A DNA stretch of 64,000 nt from Ensifer sp. WSM1721 (GCF_000513895.2 NZ_CP165782.1:1798001-1862000); one strand, 5' to 3'; shown: positions 52,574 through 61,492, counted from the first letter of the stretch. Numbers and translations: made by a program. Notes: generated by a model not told the origin, from the letters alone.

Positions 52574-52876
52574 ATGGCAGATCGCATAATCGTCTACTGG
52601 CGCGACATTCCCGCGCAGGTCATCATCAAACAGGGCCGCAAGAGCGCAAAACGCGAGCTTTCGCTGCGCTTTACCGAGGCGATCGACATGTGTGCCATGC
52701 GCACTGGCGCCGCCGAGACGGACGACTACCTCGCCGAATGGCGCAAGGCCGATCCGGTACCGGTCTCGGACGACCTCGAGGCGGAAGCCGACAAGGCGGC
52801 GGCCGAACTGGAAGAAGCCTACGACAAGGAGCGGCTGGTGGCGCTCGTCAAGGCCGGAGGGCGTGAAAATGCCTGA
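52574..52876 (+). CDS. Small 'virulence factor'-domain protein (PF13769-like)
   Basis: 100 residues: IIVYWRDIPAQVIIKQGRKS near the start, RELSLRFTEAIDMCAMRTGA in the middle and an acidic helical tail. Proteins of this type occur as the first gene before the methylene-THF reductase C-terminal-domain gene in rhizobial corrinoid clusters; the 'virulence' name is historical and misleading. It overlaps the next gene by 8 bp. GAGGAG precedes ATG 52574. Probably an accessory to the C1 enzymes. Confidence 0.8.
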   Translation: MADRIIVYWRDIPAQVIIKQGRKSAKRELSLRFTEAIDMCAMRTGAAETDDYLAEWRKADPVPVSDDLEAEADKAAAELEEAYDKERLVALVKAGGRENA

Positions 52877-53453
52877 TCCGAAAGTCGTCACCGGCAATGC
52901 CCAGCCTGCCAAGAAAGCGGCAAGCGGCGCCTATATTCCGACGAACGTCTCCCCCAGCCGCCGCTCGCGTCACAAATACACCGTCCGGCTCTGGGCCGTA
53001 CGGCATTCGCGTTTCCTCGAATGGTTCTACAACCGCTTCGCCGACATGTTCCTGAAGCTCCACCCTCTTTGGAACGCCATCGGCTACAGCCGCGTTGAAC
53101 GGCCGGTGACCTTCATCGAACGCAACGTGAAGGGTTTCCTCTTCGACTGTCGCATGTGCGGCCAGTGCGCACTCTCCTCGACCGGCATGTCCTGTCCGAT
53201 GAACTGTCCGAAGCAGTTGCGTAACGGTCCGTGCGGCGGCGTGCGCGCCAACGGCAATTGCGAGGTCGAGCCGGACATGCCCTGCGTTTGGGTGCAGGCG
53301 TGGAAGGGCTCGCAGAACATGGTGAAAGGTGATGCGATCATGAACGTCCAGCCGCCGGTCAACCAGTCGCTGCGTGAAACGTCGGCCTGGCTGCGCGTGA
53401 CCGCCGAGGCTGCGGCCCGCCGCGAGGCGGAGCAGAAGGAGGGCCAGCAATGA
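52869..53453 (+). CDS. MetV-like methylene-THF reductase C-terminal-domain protein
   Basis: 194 residues with the Cys-rich MTHFR_C signature: FDCRMCGQCALSSTGMSCPM, then NCPKQLRNGPCGGVRANGNC and further Cys, sufficient for a 4Fe-4S or zinc site. In acetogens the same protein type (MetV) forms a complex with MetF. Overlaps both neighbours (8 bp with the gene before, ATGA with the gene after), so it is made with the MetF-like protein. A Lys/Arg-rich N-terminal 50 residues precede the domain. Confidence 0.88.
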   Translation: MPDPKVVTGNAQPAKKAASGAYIPTNVSPSRRSRHKYTVRLWAVRHSRFLEWFYNRFADMFLKLHPLWNAIGYSRVERPVTFIERNVKGFLFDCRMCGQCALSSTGMSCPMNCPKQLRNGPCGGVRANGNCEVEPDMPCVWVQAWKGSQNMVKGDAIMNVQPPVNQSLRETSAWLRVTAEAAARREAEQKEGQQ

Positions 53454-54541
53454 GCCCGGACATCAACCCGCACGATCCTGGCGCGCCACTCGATCCTCTC
53501 CCCGGCCACTCGTCGCGCGGCCGCCTTGAGCGCGTGCTCCGGCGCGGCGAGTTTGCCGTGACGGCCGAGCTCAACCCGCCGGACAGCGCCAATCCGCAGG
53601 ACGTCTACGAGCGTGCCGCGATCTTCGACGGCTGGGTGGACGGCATCAACGCGGTCGACGCCTCGGGTGCCAACTGCCACATGTCGTCGGTCGGCATCTG
53701 CGCGCTGCTGACCCGCATGGGCTATGCGCCGATCATGCAGATCGCCTGCCGCGACAAGAACCGCATCGCTATCCAGGGAGACGTGCTCGGCGCCTCCGCC
53801 ATGGGCGTGCAGAACATCATGTGCCTGACCGGTGACGGCGTGCAGGCGGGCGACCAACCGGGCGCCAAGCCCGTCTTCGACCTCGACTGCATGTCGTTGC
53901 TCGAAACGGTGCGCATCATGCGGGACAATTCGAAATTTCTCTCCGGCCGCAAGCTGACGACGCCGCCGCAGGTCTTCCTCGGCGCGGCGATCAACCCCTT
54001 TGCGCCCCCTTACGACTTCCGGCCCTACCGGCTGGCGAAGAAGATCGAGGCCGGTGCGCAGTTCGTCCAAAGCCAATATTGCTTCGACGTGCCGATGTTC
54101 CGCGAATACATGAAGAAGGTGCGCGACCTCGGCCTGCACGAGAAATGCTTCATCCTCGTCGGGGTCGGACCGATGGCGTCGGCCAAGACCGCTCGCTGGA
54201 TCCGCTCCAACGTGCCGGGCATCCACATTCCCGACAGCATCATCAAGCGGCTCGAAGGTGCTCAGGACCAGAAGAAGGAAGGCAAGCAGCTCTGCATCGA
54301 CATCATCAACGAGGTGAAGGAGATCGAGGGCGTTTCCGGCGTCCATGTCATGGCCTACCGCCAGGAAGAATATGTGGCCGAGATCGTTCACGAGTCCGGC
54401 GTGCTGAAGGGCCGCAGACCATGGAAGCGCGAGGCCACGCCGACAGATGCGCTGGTTGCAGAACGGCTCGAGCATCTGCGTGAAGGCATCGAGGAAAATC
54501 AGCAGCAGATGGCGGAGGCCGCGGCTCATCATCCGCACTGA
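53450..54541 (+). CDS. MetF-like methylenetetrahydrofolate reductase
   Basis: 363 residues, MTHFR fold. It begins RGEFAVTAELNPPDSANPQD, with NIMCLTGDGVQAGD (FAD contact) and GAQFVQSQYCFDVPMFREYM as family blocks. With the MetV-like partner it would interconvert methyl- and methylene-THF; in demethylation it would run in the oxidising direction. It differs from housekeeping MetF in its long acidic C-terminal helix. Start overlaps the previous stop as ATGA. Confidence 0.9.
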   Translation: MSPDINPHDPGAPLDPLPGHSSRGRLERVLRRGEFAVTAELNPPDSANPQDVYERAAIFDGWVDGINAVDASGANCHMSSVGICALLTRMGYAPIMQIACRDKNRIAIQGDVLGASAMGVQNIMCLTGDGVQAGDQPGAKPVFDLDCMSLLETVRIMRDNSKFLSGRKLTTPPQVFLGAAINPFAPPYDFRPYRLAKKIEAGAQFVQSQYCFDVPMFREYMKKVRDLGLHEKCFILVGVGPMASAKTARWIRSNVPGIHIPDSIIKRLEGAQDQKKEGKQLCIDIINEVKEIEGVSGVHVMAYRQEEYVAEIVHESGVLKGRRPWKREATPTDALVAERLEHLREGIEENQQQMAEAAAHHPH

Positions 54542-54682
54542 GCTTTCGACACGGAGGGGGCCGCCAATCGTGCCGTCCTTCGATTAGAAGAGGAAAACCG
54601 GCGCCAGGTACGCCTGGTTGCCTTACAAACACGAAACGGGCCTATTACATAGCCCCACGCTCCAAGGATCAGAGGATCTTAT

Positions 54683-55645
54683 ATGACCCGTACCATCGTC
54701 GCCTCCGCCACCCGCGAGATCGTCATCGGCTTCGACCAGCCCTTCTGCGTCATCGGCGAACGCATCAATCCGACCGGCCGCAAGAAGCTCGCCGCCGAAA
54801 TGATCGAAGGCAACTTCGAAACGGTCATCAAGGACGCGCTGGAGCAGGTGGCCGCGGGCGCCACGATGCTCGACGTCAATGCGGGCGTGACAGCTGTCAA
54901 CCCGAACGAGACCGAGCCGCCGCTCCTCGTCAAGACGCTGGAGATCGTACAGGGCCTCGTCGACGTGCCGCTGTCGATCGACAGCTCCGTGACCGCCGCG
55001 ATCGAAGCCGGCCTTCGGGTCGCCAAAGGTCGCCCGCTCGTCAACTCTGTGACGGGCGAAGAAGAGAAGCTCGAGGCAATCCTGCCTCTCGTCAAGAAAT
55101 ATGACGTGCCGGTTGTGGCGATTTCCAACGATGAAACCGGTATCTCGATGGATCCGGATGTGCGCTTCGCCGTCGCCAAAAAGATCGTCGAGCGCGCCAT
55201 GGATCACGGCATCAAGCCGCACGATATCGTCGTCGACCCGCTCGTCATGCCGATCGGCGCGCTTGGCGATGCTGGCCGGCAGGTCTTCGCGCTTCTGCGT
55301 CGCCTGCGCGAGGAACTGAAGGTCAACACCACCTGCGGCCTCTCCAACATCTCCTTCGGGCTGCCGCACCGCCACGGCATCAATGCCGGCTTCATTCCGA
55401 TGGTGATCGGCGCCGGCATGACCTCGGCGATCATGAACCCCTGCCGCCCGCAGGAGATGGAGGCCGTGCGCGCCGCGAACGTCTTGAACGGTACCGACGC
55501 GAACTGCACCAACTGGATCATGACCTATCGCGATCACAAGCCGGCGGAAGGCGGCCATGTCGTGGCTGCGGCTGCGCCGGCGGGCGGCGGCGGACGGCGG
55601 GGTGGACGCGCGGCGCGCGCCGGCGTTGCGGCAAGGACAGAGTAA
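54683..55645 (+). CDS. Methyltetrahydrofolate:corrinoid methyltransferase (MtgA/AcsE type)
   Basis: 320 residues, pterin-binding TIM barrel: CVIGERINPTGRKKLAAEM, AAGATMLDVNAGVTAVNPNE, VPLSIDSSVTAAIEAGL, and TTCGLSNISFGLPHRHGINA. It exchanges methyl between the corrinoid protein and THF. The C-terminal 30 residues are a Gly/Arg/Ala-rich tail not in the family core. ATG 54683 follows GAGGATC. It begins 141 bp after the MetF-like gene, within the same gene group. Confidence 0.92.
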   Translation: MTRTIVASATREIVIGFDQPFCVIGERINPTGRKKLAAEMIEGNFETVIKDALEQVAAGATMLDVNAGVTAVNPNETEPPLLVKTLEIVQGLVDVPLSIDSSVTAAIEAGLRVAKGRPLVNSVTGEEEKLEAILPLVKKYDVPVVAISNDETGISMDPDVRFAVAKKIVERAMDHGIKPHDIVVDPLVMPIGALGDAGRQVFALLRRLREELKVNTTCGLSNISFGLPHRHGINAGFIPMVIGAGMTSAIMNPCRPQEMEAVRAANVLNGTDANCTNWIMTYRDHKPAEGGHVVAAAAPAGGGGRRGGRAARAGVAARTE

Positions 55646-55646
55646 C

Positions 55647-55985
55647 ATGGCAAAGCACCGTTCCCTTGCCAGCGATCTGGCGGCGCTCTGGTTCCAGGCG
55701 CCGATGGTCATCGCCGCTCGCACTCAAGCCATTACGGTTGCAGCCATGACAGGCTCCGCAACCGACTATGTGGAGGCAAGCCGGATGGTGACGGAGAAGC
55801 TGGCGGCCGCCGCCGAAAGCGTCGTCGCCTGCAATGTCGCCTTGGCAAAGGAAAGCATGGGCGCGGCCGCGGCGTTAGGCCTCGGCAAGATCGGACCCGG
55901 GGCCGGACACAAACGGATCGCGGCAGCGGCGCTTCGCCCCTATGCCAAGCGCGTGCGGGCGAACGCCCGCCGCCTCGCGAAATAG
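55647..55985 (+). CDS. Unknown Ala-rich helical protein of the corrinoid cluster
   Basis: 112 residues, almost all helix: SLASDLAALWFQAPMVIAAR, then TGSATDYVEASRMVTEKLAA and a basic tail (KRVRANARRLAK). Starts one base after the methyltransferase stop and ends 20 bp before the reactivase gene, so it is certainly part of the unit. It resembles phasin-like proteins in composition but I do not recognise it. No signal peptide or membrane segment. Confidence 0.7.
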   Translation: MAKHRSLASDLAALWFQAPMVIAARTQAITVAAMTGSATDYVEASRMVTEKLAAAAESVVACNVALAKESMGAAAALGLGKIGPGAGHKRIAAAALRPYAKRVRANARRLAK

Positions 55986-56005
55986 CCATTGGCGAGATCA
56001 GGAAG

Positions 56006-58051
56006 ATGTTGAACGTGCCCCCGAAGGATAACAAGACCGACCCGCTGGTGCTCTTCATGCCGTCGGGAAAGCGCGGCCGTTTTCCGATCGGCACACCGAT
56101 CCTCGACGCGGCCCGTTCGCTGGGGGTCTATGTCGAAAGCGTCTGCGGCGGCCGCGCGACTTGCGGGCGCTGCCAGGTTTCCGTGCAGGAAGGCAACTTC
56201 GCCAAGCACAAGATCGTCTCCTCGAACGACCACATCTCGCCGGTCGGCCCGAAGGAGCAGCGCTATGCCACGGTGCGCGAACTGCCCGACGGCCGGCGGC
56301 TTTCATGCTCGGCCCAGATCCTCGGCGACCTCGTCATCGACGTGCCGCAGGACACGGTCATCAATGCGCAGGTGGTGCGCAAGGCCGCGACCGACCGGGT
56401 CATCGAGCGTAATGCTGCAGTCCAGCTCTGCTACGTCGAGGTGGACGAACCGGACATGCACAAGCCGCTCGGCGATCTCGACCGGCTGAAGGCGGTCCTG
56501 GAGAAGGATTGGGGCTGGAAGGACCTGCTGATCGCGCCGCACCTTATCCCCCAGGTGCAGGGCATCCTGCGAAAGGGAAATTGGGCGGTTACAGCCGCCA
56601 TCCACCGTGACATGGATTCCTCGCGCCCCTTCATCGTAAGCCTTTGGCCGGGCCTCAAAAACGAGGCCTATGGCATTGCCTGCGACATCGGCTCGACGAC
56701 GATCGCCATGCACCTGGTGTCGCTGCTCTCCGGCCGTATCGTCGCCTCCTCCGGCGCATCGAACCCGCAGATCCGGTTCGGCGAGGATCTGATGAGCCGC
56801 GTCTCGTACGTGATGATGAATCCGGACGGCCGCGAAGCGATGACCAAGGCGGTGCGCGAGGCGGTGAACGGCCTGGTTGGCAAGGTCTGCGCCGAAGGCG
56901 AGGTCGATCGCCACGACATTCTCGATATGGTGTTCGTCGGCAACCCGATCATGCACCACCTCTTTCTCGGCATCGACCCGACGGAGCTCGGCCAGGCCCC
57001 CTTCGCTCTCGCCGTCTCCGGTGCCCTGCAATATTGGGCGCACGAGATCGACATCGACGTCAATCGCGGCGCTCGACTCTACACGCTGCCTTGCATCGCC
57101 GGCCACGTCGGTGCGGACGCGGCCGGCGCGACGCTTTCGGAAGGCCCGCACCGGCAGGACAAGACGATGCTGCTCGTCGACGTCGGCACCAATGCCGAAA
57201 TCGTGCTCGGCAACAGGCGACGCGTCGTGGCAGCCTCCTCCCCCACCGGCCCGGCCTTCGAAGGCGCCGAGATCTCCTCCGGGCAGAGGGCCGCTCCCGG
57301 CGCGATCGAGCGCGTGCGCATCGACCCTGTGACGCTGGAGCCGCGCTTCCGTGTGATCGGCGTCGACAAGTGGTCGGACGAGGAAGGTTTTGCCGAGGCG
57401 GTGGCAGCGGTCGGCGTCACCGGCATCTGTGGCTCGGCGATCATCGAAGTCGTCGCCGAGATGTACCTCACCGGCATCATTTCGCAGGATGGCGTGGTTG
57501 ACGGAGGCATGGCCGCGAGAAGCTCGCGCATCGTCCCGAACGGCCGCACCTTCTCCTATCTGCTGCACGACGGCGAACCGCGCATCACGGTGACGCAGAA
57601 CGACATCCGGGCGATCCAACTCGCTAAGGCGGCGCTTTATGCCGGCATCAAGCTGCTTATGGAAAAGCAGGGCGTCGACCACGTCGACACCATTCGCTTT
57701 GCCGGCGCTTTCGGCTCATTCATCGACCCCAAATACGCGATGGTGCTGGGGCTTATCCCCGACTGCGACCTCGACGAGGTGAAGGCGGTCGGCAACGCCG
57801 CCGGCACCGGCGCTCTTATGGCGCTCCTCAATCGCGGTCACCGTCGCGAAATAGAGGAAACGGTGAGAAAAATCGAGAAGATAGAGACGGCTCTTGAATC
57901 GAAATTTCAGGAGCATTTCGTCAATGCCATGGCGATGCCCAACAAGGTCGATGCCTTCCCGAAACTTGCGGAAGTGGTCACCCTGCCGGAGCGTAAGGTG
58001 CTGGCGGATGAGGGTGAAGGCGGCGGGCGCAGGCGGCGCCGGAGCCGCTAG
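56006..58051 (+). CDS. Corrinoid-activating ASKHA/ferredoxin protein (RamA-like)
   Basis: 681 residues. An N-terminal 2Fe-2S ferredoxin domain with CGGRATCGRCQV (about residues 48-59) and a further Cys in RLSCSAQ is followed by the ASKHA ATPase domain of the DUF4445 family: ACDIGSTTIAMHLVSLLSGR, VDVGTNAEIVLGNRRR, VGVTGICGSAIIEVVAEM and IRFAGAFGSFIDP. Such proteins use ATP to reduce inactive Co(II) corrinoid to Co(I). It completes the demethylation set. ATG 56006 has AGGAAG close by. The tail is Arg-rich. Confidence 0.9.
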   Translation: MLNVPPKDNKTDPLVLFMPSGKRGRFPIGTPILDAARSLGVYVESVCGGRATCGRCQVSVQEGNFAKHKIVSSNDHISPVGPKEQRYATVRELPDGRRLSCSAQILGDLVIDVPQDTVINAQVVRKAATDRVIERNAAVQLCYVEVDEPDMHKPLGDLDRLKAVLEKDWGWKDLLIAPHLIPQVQGILRKGNWAVTAAIHRDMDSSRPFIVSLWPGLKNEAYGIACDIGSTTIAMHLVSLLSGRIVASSGASNPQIRFGEDLMSRVSYVMMNPDGREAMTKAVREAVNGLVGKVCAEGEVDRHDILDMVFVGNPIMHHLFLGIDPTELGQAPFALAVSGALQYWAHEIDIDVNRGARLYTLPCIAGHVGADAAGATLSEGPHRQDKTMLLVDVGTNAEIVLGNRRRVVAASSPTGPAFEGAEISSGQRAAPGAIERVRIDPVTLEPRFRVIGVDKWSDEEGFAEAVAAVGVTGICGSAIIEVVAEMYLTGIISQDGVVDGGMAARSSRIVPNGRTFSYLLHDGEPRITVTQNDIRAIQLAKAALYAGIKLLMEKQGVDHVDTIRFAGAFGSFIDPKYAMVLGLIPDCDLDEVKAVGNAAGTGALMALLNRGHRREIEETVRKIEKIETALESKFQEHFVNAMAMPNKVDAFPKLAEVVTLPERKVLADEGEGGGRRRRRSR

Positions 58052-58240
58052 CAGAGAAGCTTTGACGCGCCCGACCGACCTTTACCCCGTCCATCGCCAC
58101 AAAGTACGGAACTTCTTGATCTGGAAGCTCCAGCTCGATCGGGAATCTTCCGATGATCAGCGCCGTGTAAACCTAATCTTGATCAAAGGCTGTCACTTCT
58201 GCTCGCCAATGCAGACACTTCAAGGCTGGCGGGAAGCGGT

Positions 58241-59455
58241 GTGCGAACAAATTTCAGAATAAGCATCCATGAGAGGCTGGAAGACCTGTCCCCGGAATGG
58301 CCCGTTGGTGGTCGGCCACCGGCGCCGGGGGCGCGTTTCCACGCGTTTCAGACGGCAACTTTTCTCAGTGCCTGGCTGAACAGCTTCGGACGGTCCGGTC
58401 TCCAGAGCCTGCATTTTATCGAGGTTCGAGACGAAGCTTCGCGGCCCCTGATCTTTATTCCTTTACGTATTTTGAATCGCGGCGGTACACGGCTTCTCCA
58501 GTTCGTGGATCAGGATGCGGCCGACTACAACGCGCCCATTCTCTTTGAGTCGCACATAACCTGGTCGCGTGAGGTCGCAGAGGATCTGTGGCGGCAGATT
58601 ATCGAGATGATGCCGCCGTTCGACGTTGTCGAACTCGTCAAGATGCCGGCGGAAGTGGAGGGGGTGATCAACCCTCTCGCATATCTCGGCGACCGTCAAA
58701 GCGAACTCTCGTGCCATGCGACGGATCTGCGACGTTCCTGGAACGAGATCGACAGGGAGGTGCCGCGCCGCACAACGCTGCTACGGAAAATTCGTGGTCT
58801 TGAGCGGTTGGCGCCCGTGGGATTCCACCTCGCGCAGACACCGGACGAAGTGAGGAAGATCACGGATGTTATGCTCCGCCAGAAGCAGCGTCGCTTCGAG
58901 GAGACGATGGTGCCGGGCTTCGATGTCGACCGCGACAAGCATGACTTCTTTCGCGAAGGCACGCCCCTTTTCCATCGTGAGGAGATGCTGACCCTCTTCT
59001 ACCTGACGGCCGGCGAGACGATCGTCGCAACCATTTGGGGCCTGGTCGCAGACAAGCGTTATTACGCCATCATGCTGTCCTTCGAAGGCGATGAGTGGAC
59101 GAAGCATTCTCCCGGTAGCATCCTTTTTTACAAAGCGCTGAAATGGCTGCACGAAGAGGGCTACGAATGGATGGATCTCGGCATCGGAAATGAGCCTTGG
59201 AAGCTGGAAAGCTGTAGGACCACGATCGCGCTTTCGGAACGCAGCCAAGCCGTGACCGGGCGGGGCAGGTTCTATCTGGCCCGTCTGCGGGCGAATGCGC
59301 AGCTGCGGGCGACCAAGGCCTACCAGAAGCTGCGACCGCTGAAATGGATCGTGCTACGTTCCTTGCGCGGCCGGCGTAATATGACGAACGTGGACACCGG
59401 TGCCTCTCTCGTCGGCGAGCGTAGAAGGGGCGGCCCGCCCCCTCACCCCACTTGA
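58241..59455 (+). CDS. GNAT-superfamily acetyltransferase (CelD/BcsL type)
   Basis: 404 residues with the Acetyltransf_6 layout: an N-terminal half with PLIFIPLRILNRGG, and a C-terminal half with KHSPGSILFYKALKWLHEEG, then YEWMDLGIGNEPWK. Family members modify cell-surface polysaccharide precursors. GTG 58241 is supported by GGCGGGAAG. The 3' end overlaps the convergent SRPBCC gene by 13 bp. Confidence 0.82.
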   Translation: MRTNFRISIHERLEDLSPEWPVGGRPPAPGARFHAFQTATFLSAWLNSFGRSGLQSLHFIEVRDEASRPLIFIPLRILNRGGTRLLQFVDQDAADYNAPILFESHITWSREVAEDLWRQIIEMMPPFDVVELVKMPAEVEGVINPLAYLGDRQSELSCHATDLRRSWNEIDREVPRRTTLLRKIRGLERLAPVGFHLAQTPDEVRKITDVMLRQKQRRFEETMVPGFDVDRDKHDFFREGTPLFHREEMLTLFYLTAGETIVATIWGLVADKRYYAIMLSFEGDEWTKHSPGSILFYKALKWLHEEGYEWMDLGIGNEPWKLESCRTTIALSERSQAVTGRGRFYLARLRANAQLRATKAYQKLRPLKWIVLRSLRGRRNMTNVDTGASLVGERRRGGPPPHPT

Positions 59456-59910
59456 GCGGCATAGGACGCCAACAGACCACCCCAGCCTTGTTCGGAATCG
59501 AGAACACCGCGTAGTTCCGCGGTTCTTGCGCCGTAATTGGCGAGATCCCGGTGCTCAAGCGTGACGGTCGTCTCGCTCTCTCCCTTTGCTTCGAAAAGTA
59601 CCTCCACCTCCGTCCAGAATGCAGGATCGAAGTCGAAATCGGCATTGAGCTGCCAGGCAAAGACGATGCGGTGCGGCCGGTCGCAATCGATGACGCGCCC
59701 CCAATCGCACTCTTCGCCGGCGTTGCCGATCTCATACCAGCGGCCACCAGGGACGGCCTCGACGACCACCGTCTTCTGACCGGACTGCGTCACGCTGTGG
59801 TCCTTGATCCACCAGCTCCCCATGCCGTTGACAAAGACGTCGAACGCCTTTTCCGGCGATGCACGAACAGTGATGGACTTGCGAACCGGGGCTGCGTCGA
59901 TCGTATGCAT
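59443..59910 (-). CDS. SRPBCC (AHSA1-type) domain protein
   Basis: 155 residues: KSITVRASPEKAFDVFVNGM at the start, GGRWYEIGNAGEECDWGRVI in the middle and TTVTLEHRDL near the end. Usually paired with an ArsR regulator, as here (69 bp upstream). Such pairs bind hydrophobic ligands; the ligand is unknown. Confidence 0.88.
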   Translation of the reverse strand: MHTIDAAPVRKSITVRASPEKAFDVFVNGMGSWWIKDHSVTQSGQKTVVVEAVPGGRWYEIGNAGEECDWGRVIDCDRPHRIVFAWQLNADFDFDPAFWTEVEVLFEAKGESETTVTLEHRDLANYGARTAELRGVLDSEQGWGGLLASYAAQVG

Positions 59911-59978
59911 GACATCTCCTCCTGCTGTTTCCCCTCAGTTGAAACGCATCGGACCGTGGCGGCCGGAGTGCCTCAGCG

Positions 59979-60293
59979 CTATTTCCGGTTGTCCCTTCCT
60001 TCGACCGCAGTCTTGAACGCCGCGAGTTGATCGCCCCAGAAGCGGTCGAGCCATCGCCGAAGCGGTCCAAGACCCTCCGGATCGACCGAATAGATTCGCC
60101 GCGCGCCCGAGGGCTCATCGCGGACGAGCCGCGCCTCCTTGAGCACCTTCAAATGCTGCGAGATCGCCGGCTGTGACACCGGTATCGCTCGAGCGAGTTC
60201 GGCGACCGAATGCCGTCGCTCCGCGACTCTTTCGAAAATGGCGCGCCGTGTCGGATCGGCCAGCGCGGCAAACATCTTATCTTCATAAGTCAT
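59979..60293 (-). CDS. ArsR-family transcriptional regulator
   Basis: 104 residues, winged helix: FAALADPTRRAIFERVAERR, then HSVAELARAIPVSQPAISQH and LKVLKEARLV. No Cys metal site, so it is not a metal sensor; it belongs to the type linked to SRPBCC proteins. Operator-like repeats lie right before its start. It likely represses itself and the SRPBCC gene. Confidence 0.92.
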   Translation of the reverse strand: MTYEDKMFAALADPTRRAIFERVAERRHSVAELARAIPVSQPAISQHLKVLKEARLVRDEPSGARRIYSVDPEGLGPLRRWLDRFWGDQLAAFKTAVEGRDNRK

Positions 60294-60317
60294 GGCTTAT
60301 TATAAGCGAAGGCTTAT
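60294..60317. promoter_or_regulatory. Operator-like half-site array before ArsR gene
   Basis: Three GCTTAT/ATAAGC half-sites: GCTTAT-T-ATAAGC (about 60295-60307) and ATAAGC-GAAG-GCTTAT (60302-60317), immediately upstream of the ArsR start. The position would block transcription. Confidence 0.7.
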
Positions 60318-60350
60318 GTTTGTCAATCAGCACAGTCAGCGGCGAAACAT

Positions 60351-60386
60351 GAGACGCCGCGCATTCCCAGGAATGCGCGGCGTCTC
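60351..60386. terminator. Perfect 17-bp palindrome (terminator or repeat)
   Basis: GAGACGCCGCGCATTCC / GGAATGCGCGGCGTCTC with a 2-nt gap, after the LysR stop (60465, leftward) and before the ArsR promoter. It has no clear U-tract. It could be a terminator or a mobile palindromic repeat. Confidence 0.65.
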
Positions 60387-60464
60387 GATCCAACCGTCAA
60401 AAGTGCTGGAACCGTGTCGCTCGGCGCAGGTCGGCCGAGCGGCGGCGCCGGGAAATAGCCCTGC

Positions 60465-61355
60465 CTATTGCGTCTGTAGCTCGGCGAAGGCCTCGCGGAC
60501 GTGGTCGGCAACCGCAAGAACCGGCGCAGGCGCGTCCTCGATGACCTTGAGGCCGATATCGTAGTGGCCGAGATCCGGAAGGCCATCGCGCTCACCGAGC
60601 TGAACCATCTCCCCTTGGACGAGATAGCGCGGCAGCGGCGCGATCGCGAGTCCGGCGAGAACCGCCGCGCGTTGCCCAGTCGTATAGGCGCTCAAGAAGG
60701 CGACGCGGAATTTGCGACCGGCCCGCGACAGCTTCTCCACCGCATCGGCGCGCCACACGCAGCCGTCCTCCCACATGGAGACCGGCAGCGGATCGCGCAG
60801 GTGCGCGTTGCCGCATTTCGCGCCTGCCCAGACGAGCTTTTCCTGCATCAGGATTTCGCCGTCCTTCGCCGATTCGTCCGAAAGGCTGTTGTAGATGGCG
60901 ATGTCCAAGCGGTGCTCGTCGACCCTCTTGCGCATCGCATTGCTCATGCCGATCGAAACGTCGACGGTTACGTTCGGATAGGTTTCGGCAAAGCGTTTTA
61001 GGACATCCGGAAGAATGCGCTCGCCGACGTCCTCCGGCGCACCGACTCGCACCACGCCGTTCATGTCGGGCATCAGGAAGCGCGAGACCGTCTCATTGTT
61101 GAGCGACAGCAGCCTCCGGGCGAAGCCGAGCAGCAGTTCGCCCTTCGGCGTCAGAGACACCGAACGTGCATCGCGCAGGAAAAGTGTGCAGCCGAGCATC
61201 TCCTCGAGCTTCTTGATCTGCATCGAGACGGCTGAGGGCGTGCGATAGACAGTCTCGGCGGCCGTGGTGAAGTTGCCGGTCTCGGCGATGGCGACAAAGG
61301 TCTTCAGCACATCCATCTCAAGCAGCGGAAGCGCGTGGCGCAGCATCATGTTCAT
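60465..61355 (-). CDS. LysR-family transcriptional regulator
   Basis: 296 residues. The helix-turn-helix is VLKTFVAIAETGNFTTAAET, then VYRTPSAVSMQIKKLEEMLG. The effector domain follows (VRVGAPEDVGERILPDVLKR). The N-terminal MNMMLRHALPLLEMD could start at ATG 61355, 61349 or 61346. It is divergent from two small genes, one with a DUF1127 domain, and resembles in arrangement the LysR regulators (VtlR type) that control DUF1127 peptides in related bacteria (recalled, uncertain). Confidence 0.88.
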   Translation of the reverse strand: MNMMLRHALPLLEMDVLKTFVAIAETGNFTTAAETVYRTPSAVSMQIKKLEEMLGCTLFLRDARSVSLTPKGELLLGFARRLLSLNNETVSRFLMPDMNGVVRVGAPEDVGERILPDVLKRFAETYPNVTVDVSIGMSNAMRKRVDEHRLDIAIYNSLSDESAKDGEILMQEKLVWAGAKCGNAHLRDPLPVSMWEDGCVWRADAVEKLSRAGRKFRVAFLSAYTTGQRAAVLAGLAIAPLPRYLVQGEMVQLGERDGLPDLGHYDIGLKVIEDAPAPVLAVADHVREAFAELQTQ

Positions 61356-61492
61356 GGCGGCATCCTCATTCAGAAAATCTGAAAGATAGCTTTATTTCAT
61401 TTCGTTTGATTGAACATCACGTGTGAGCGATAGTCAAGCTGCAAGGAGGGAGTTGTGCAAACCTCCTCCGAACCCTGACAAAGGAGAAGGCT

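Noticed and set aside
52574..52876. A true virulence function for the PF13769-like protein
   Set aside because: The name is historical; the overlap with C1 genes points to one-carbon metabolism instead.
53084..54538. Long minus-strand open frame of 484 codons opposite the MetV/MetF genes
   Set aside because: It mirrors a real plus-strand operon with overlapping starts and motif-bearing proteins; the translation has no domain and no ribosome site. High-GC shadow.
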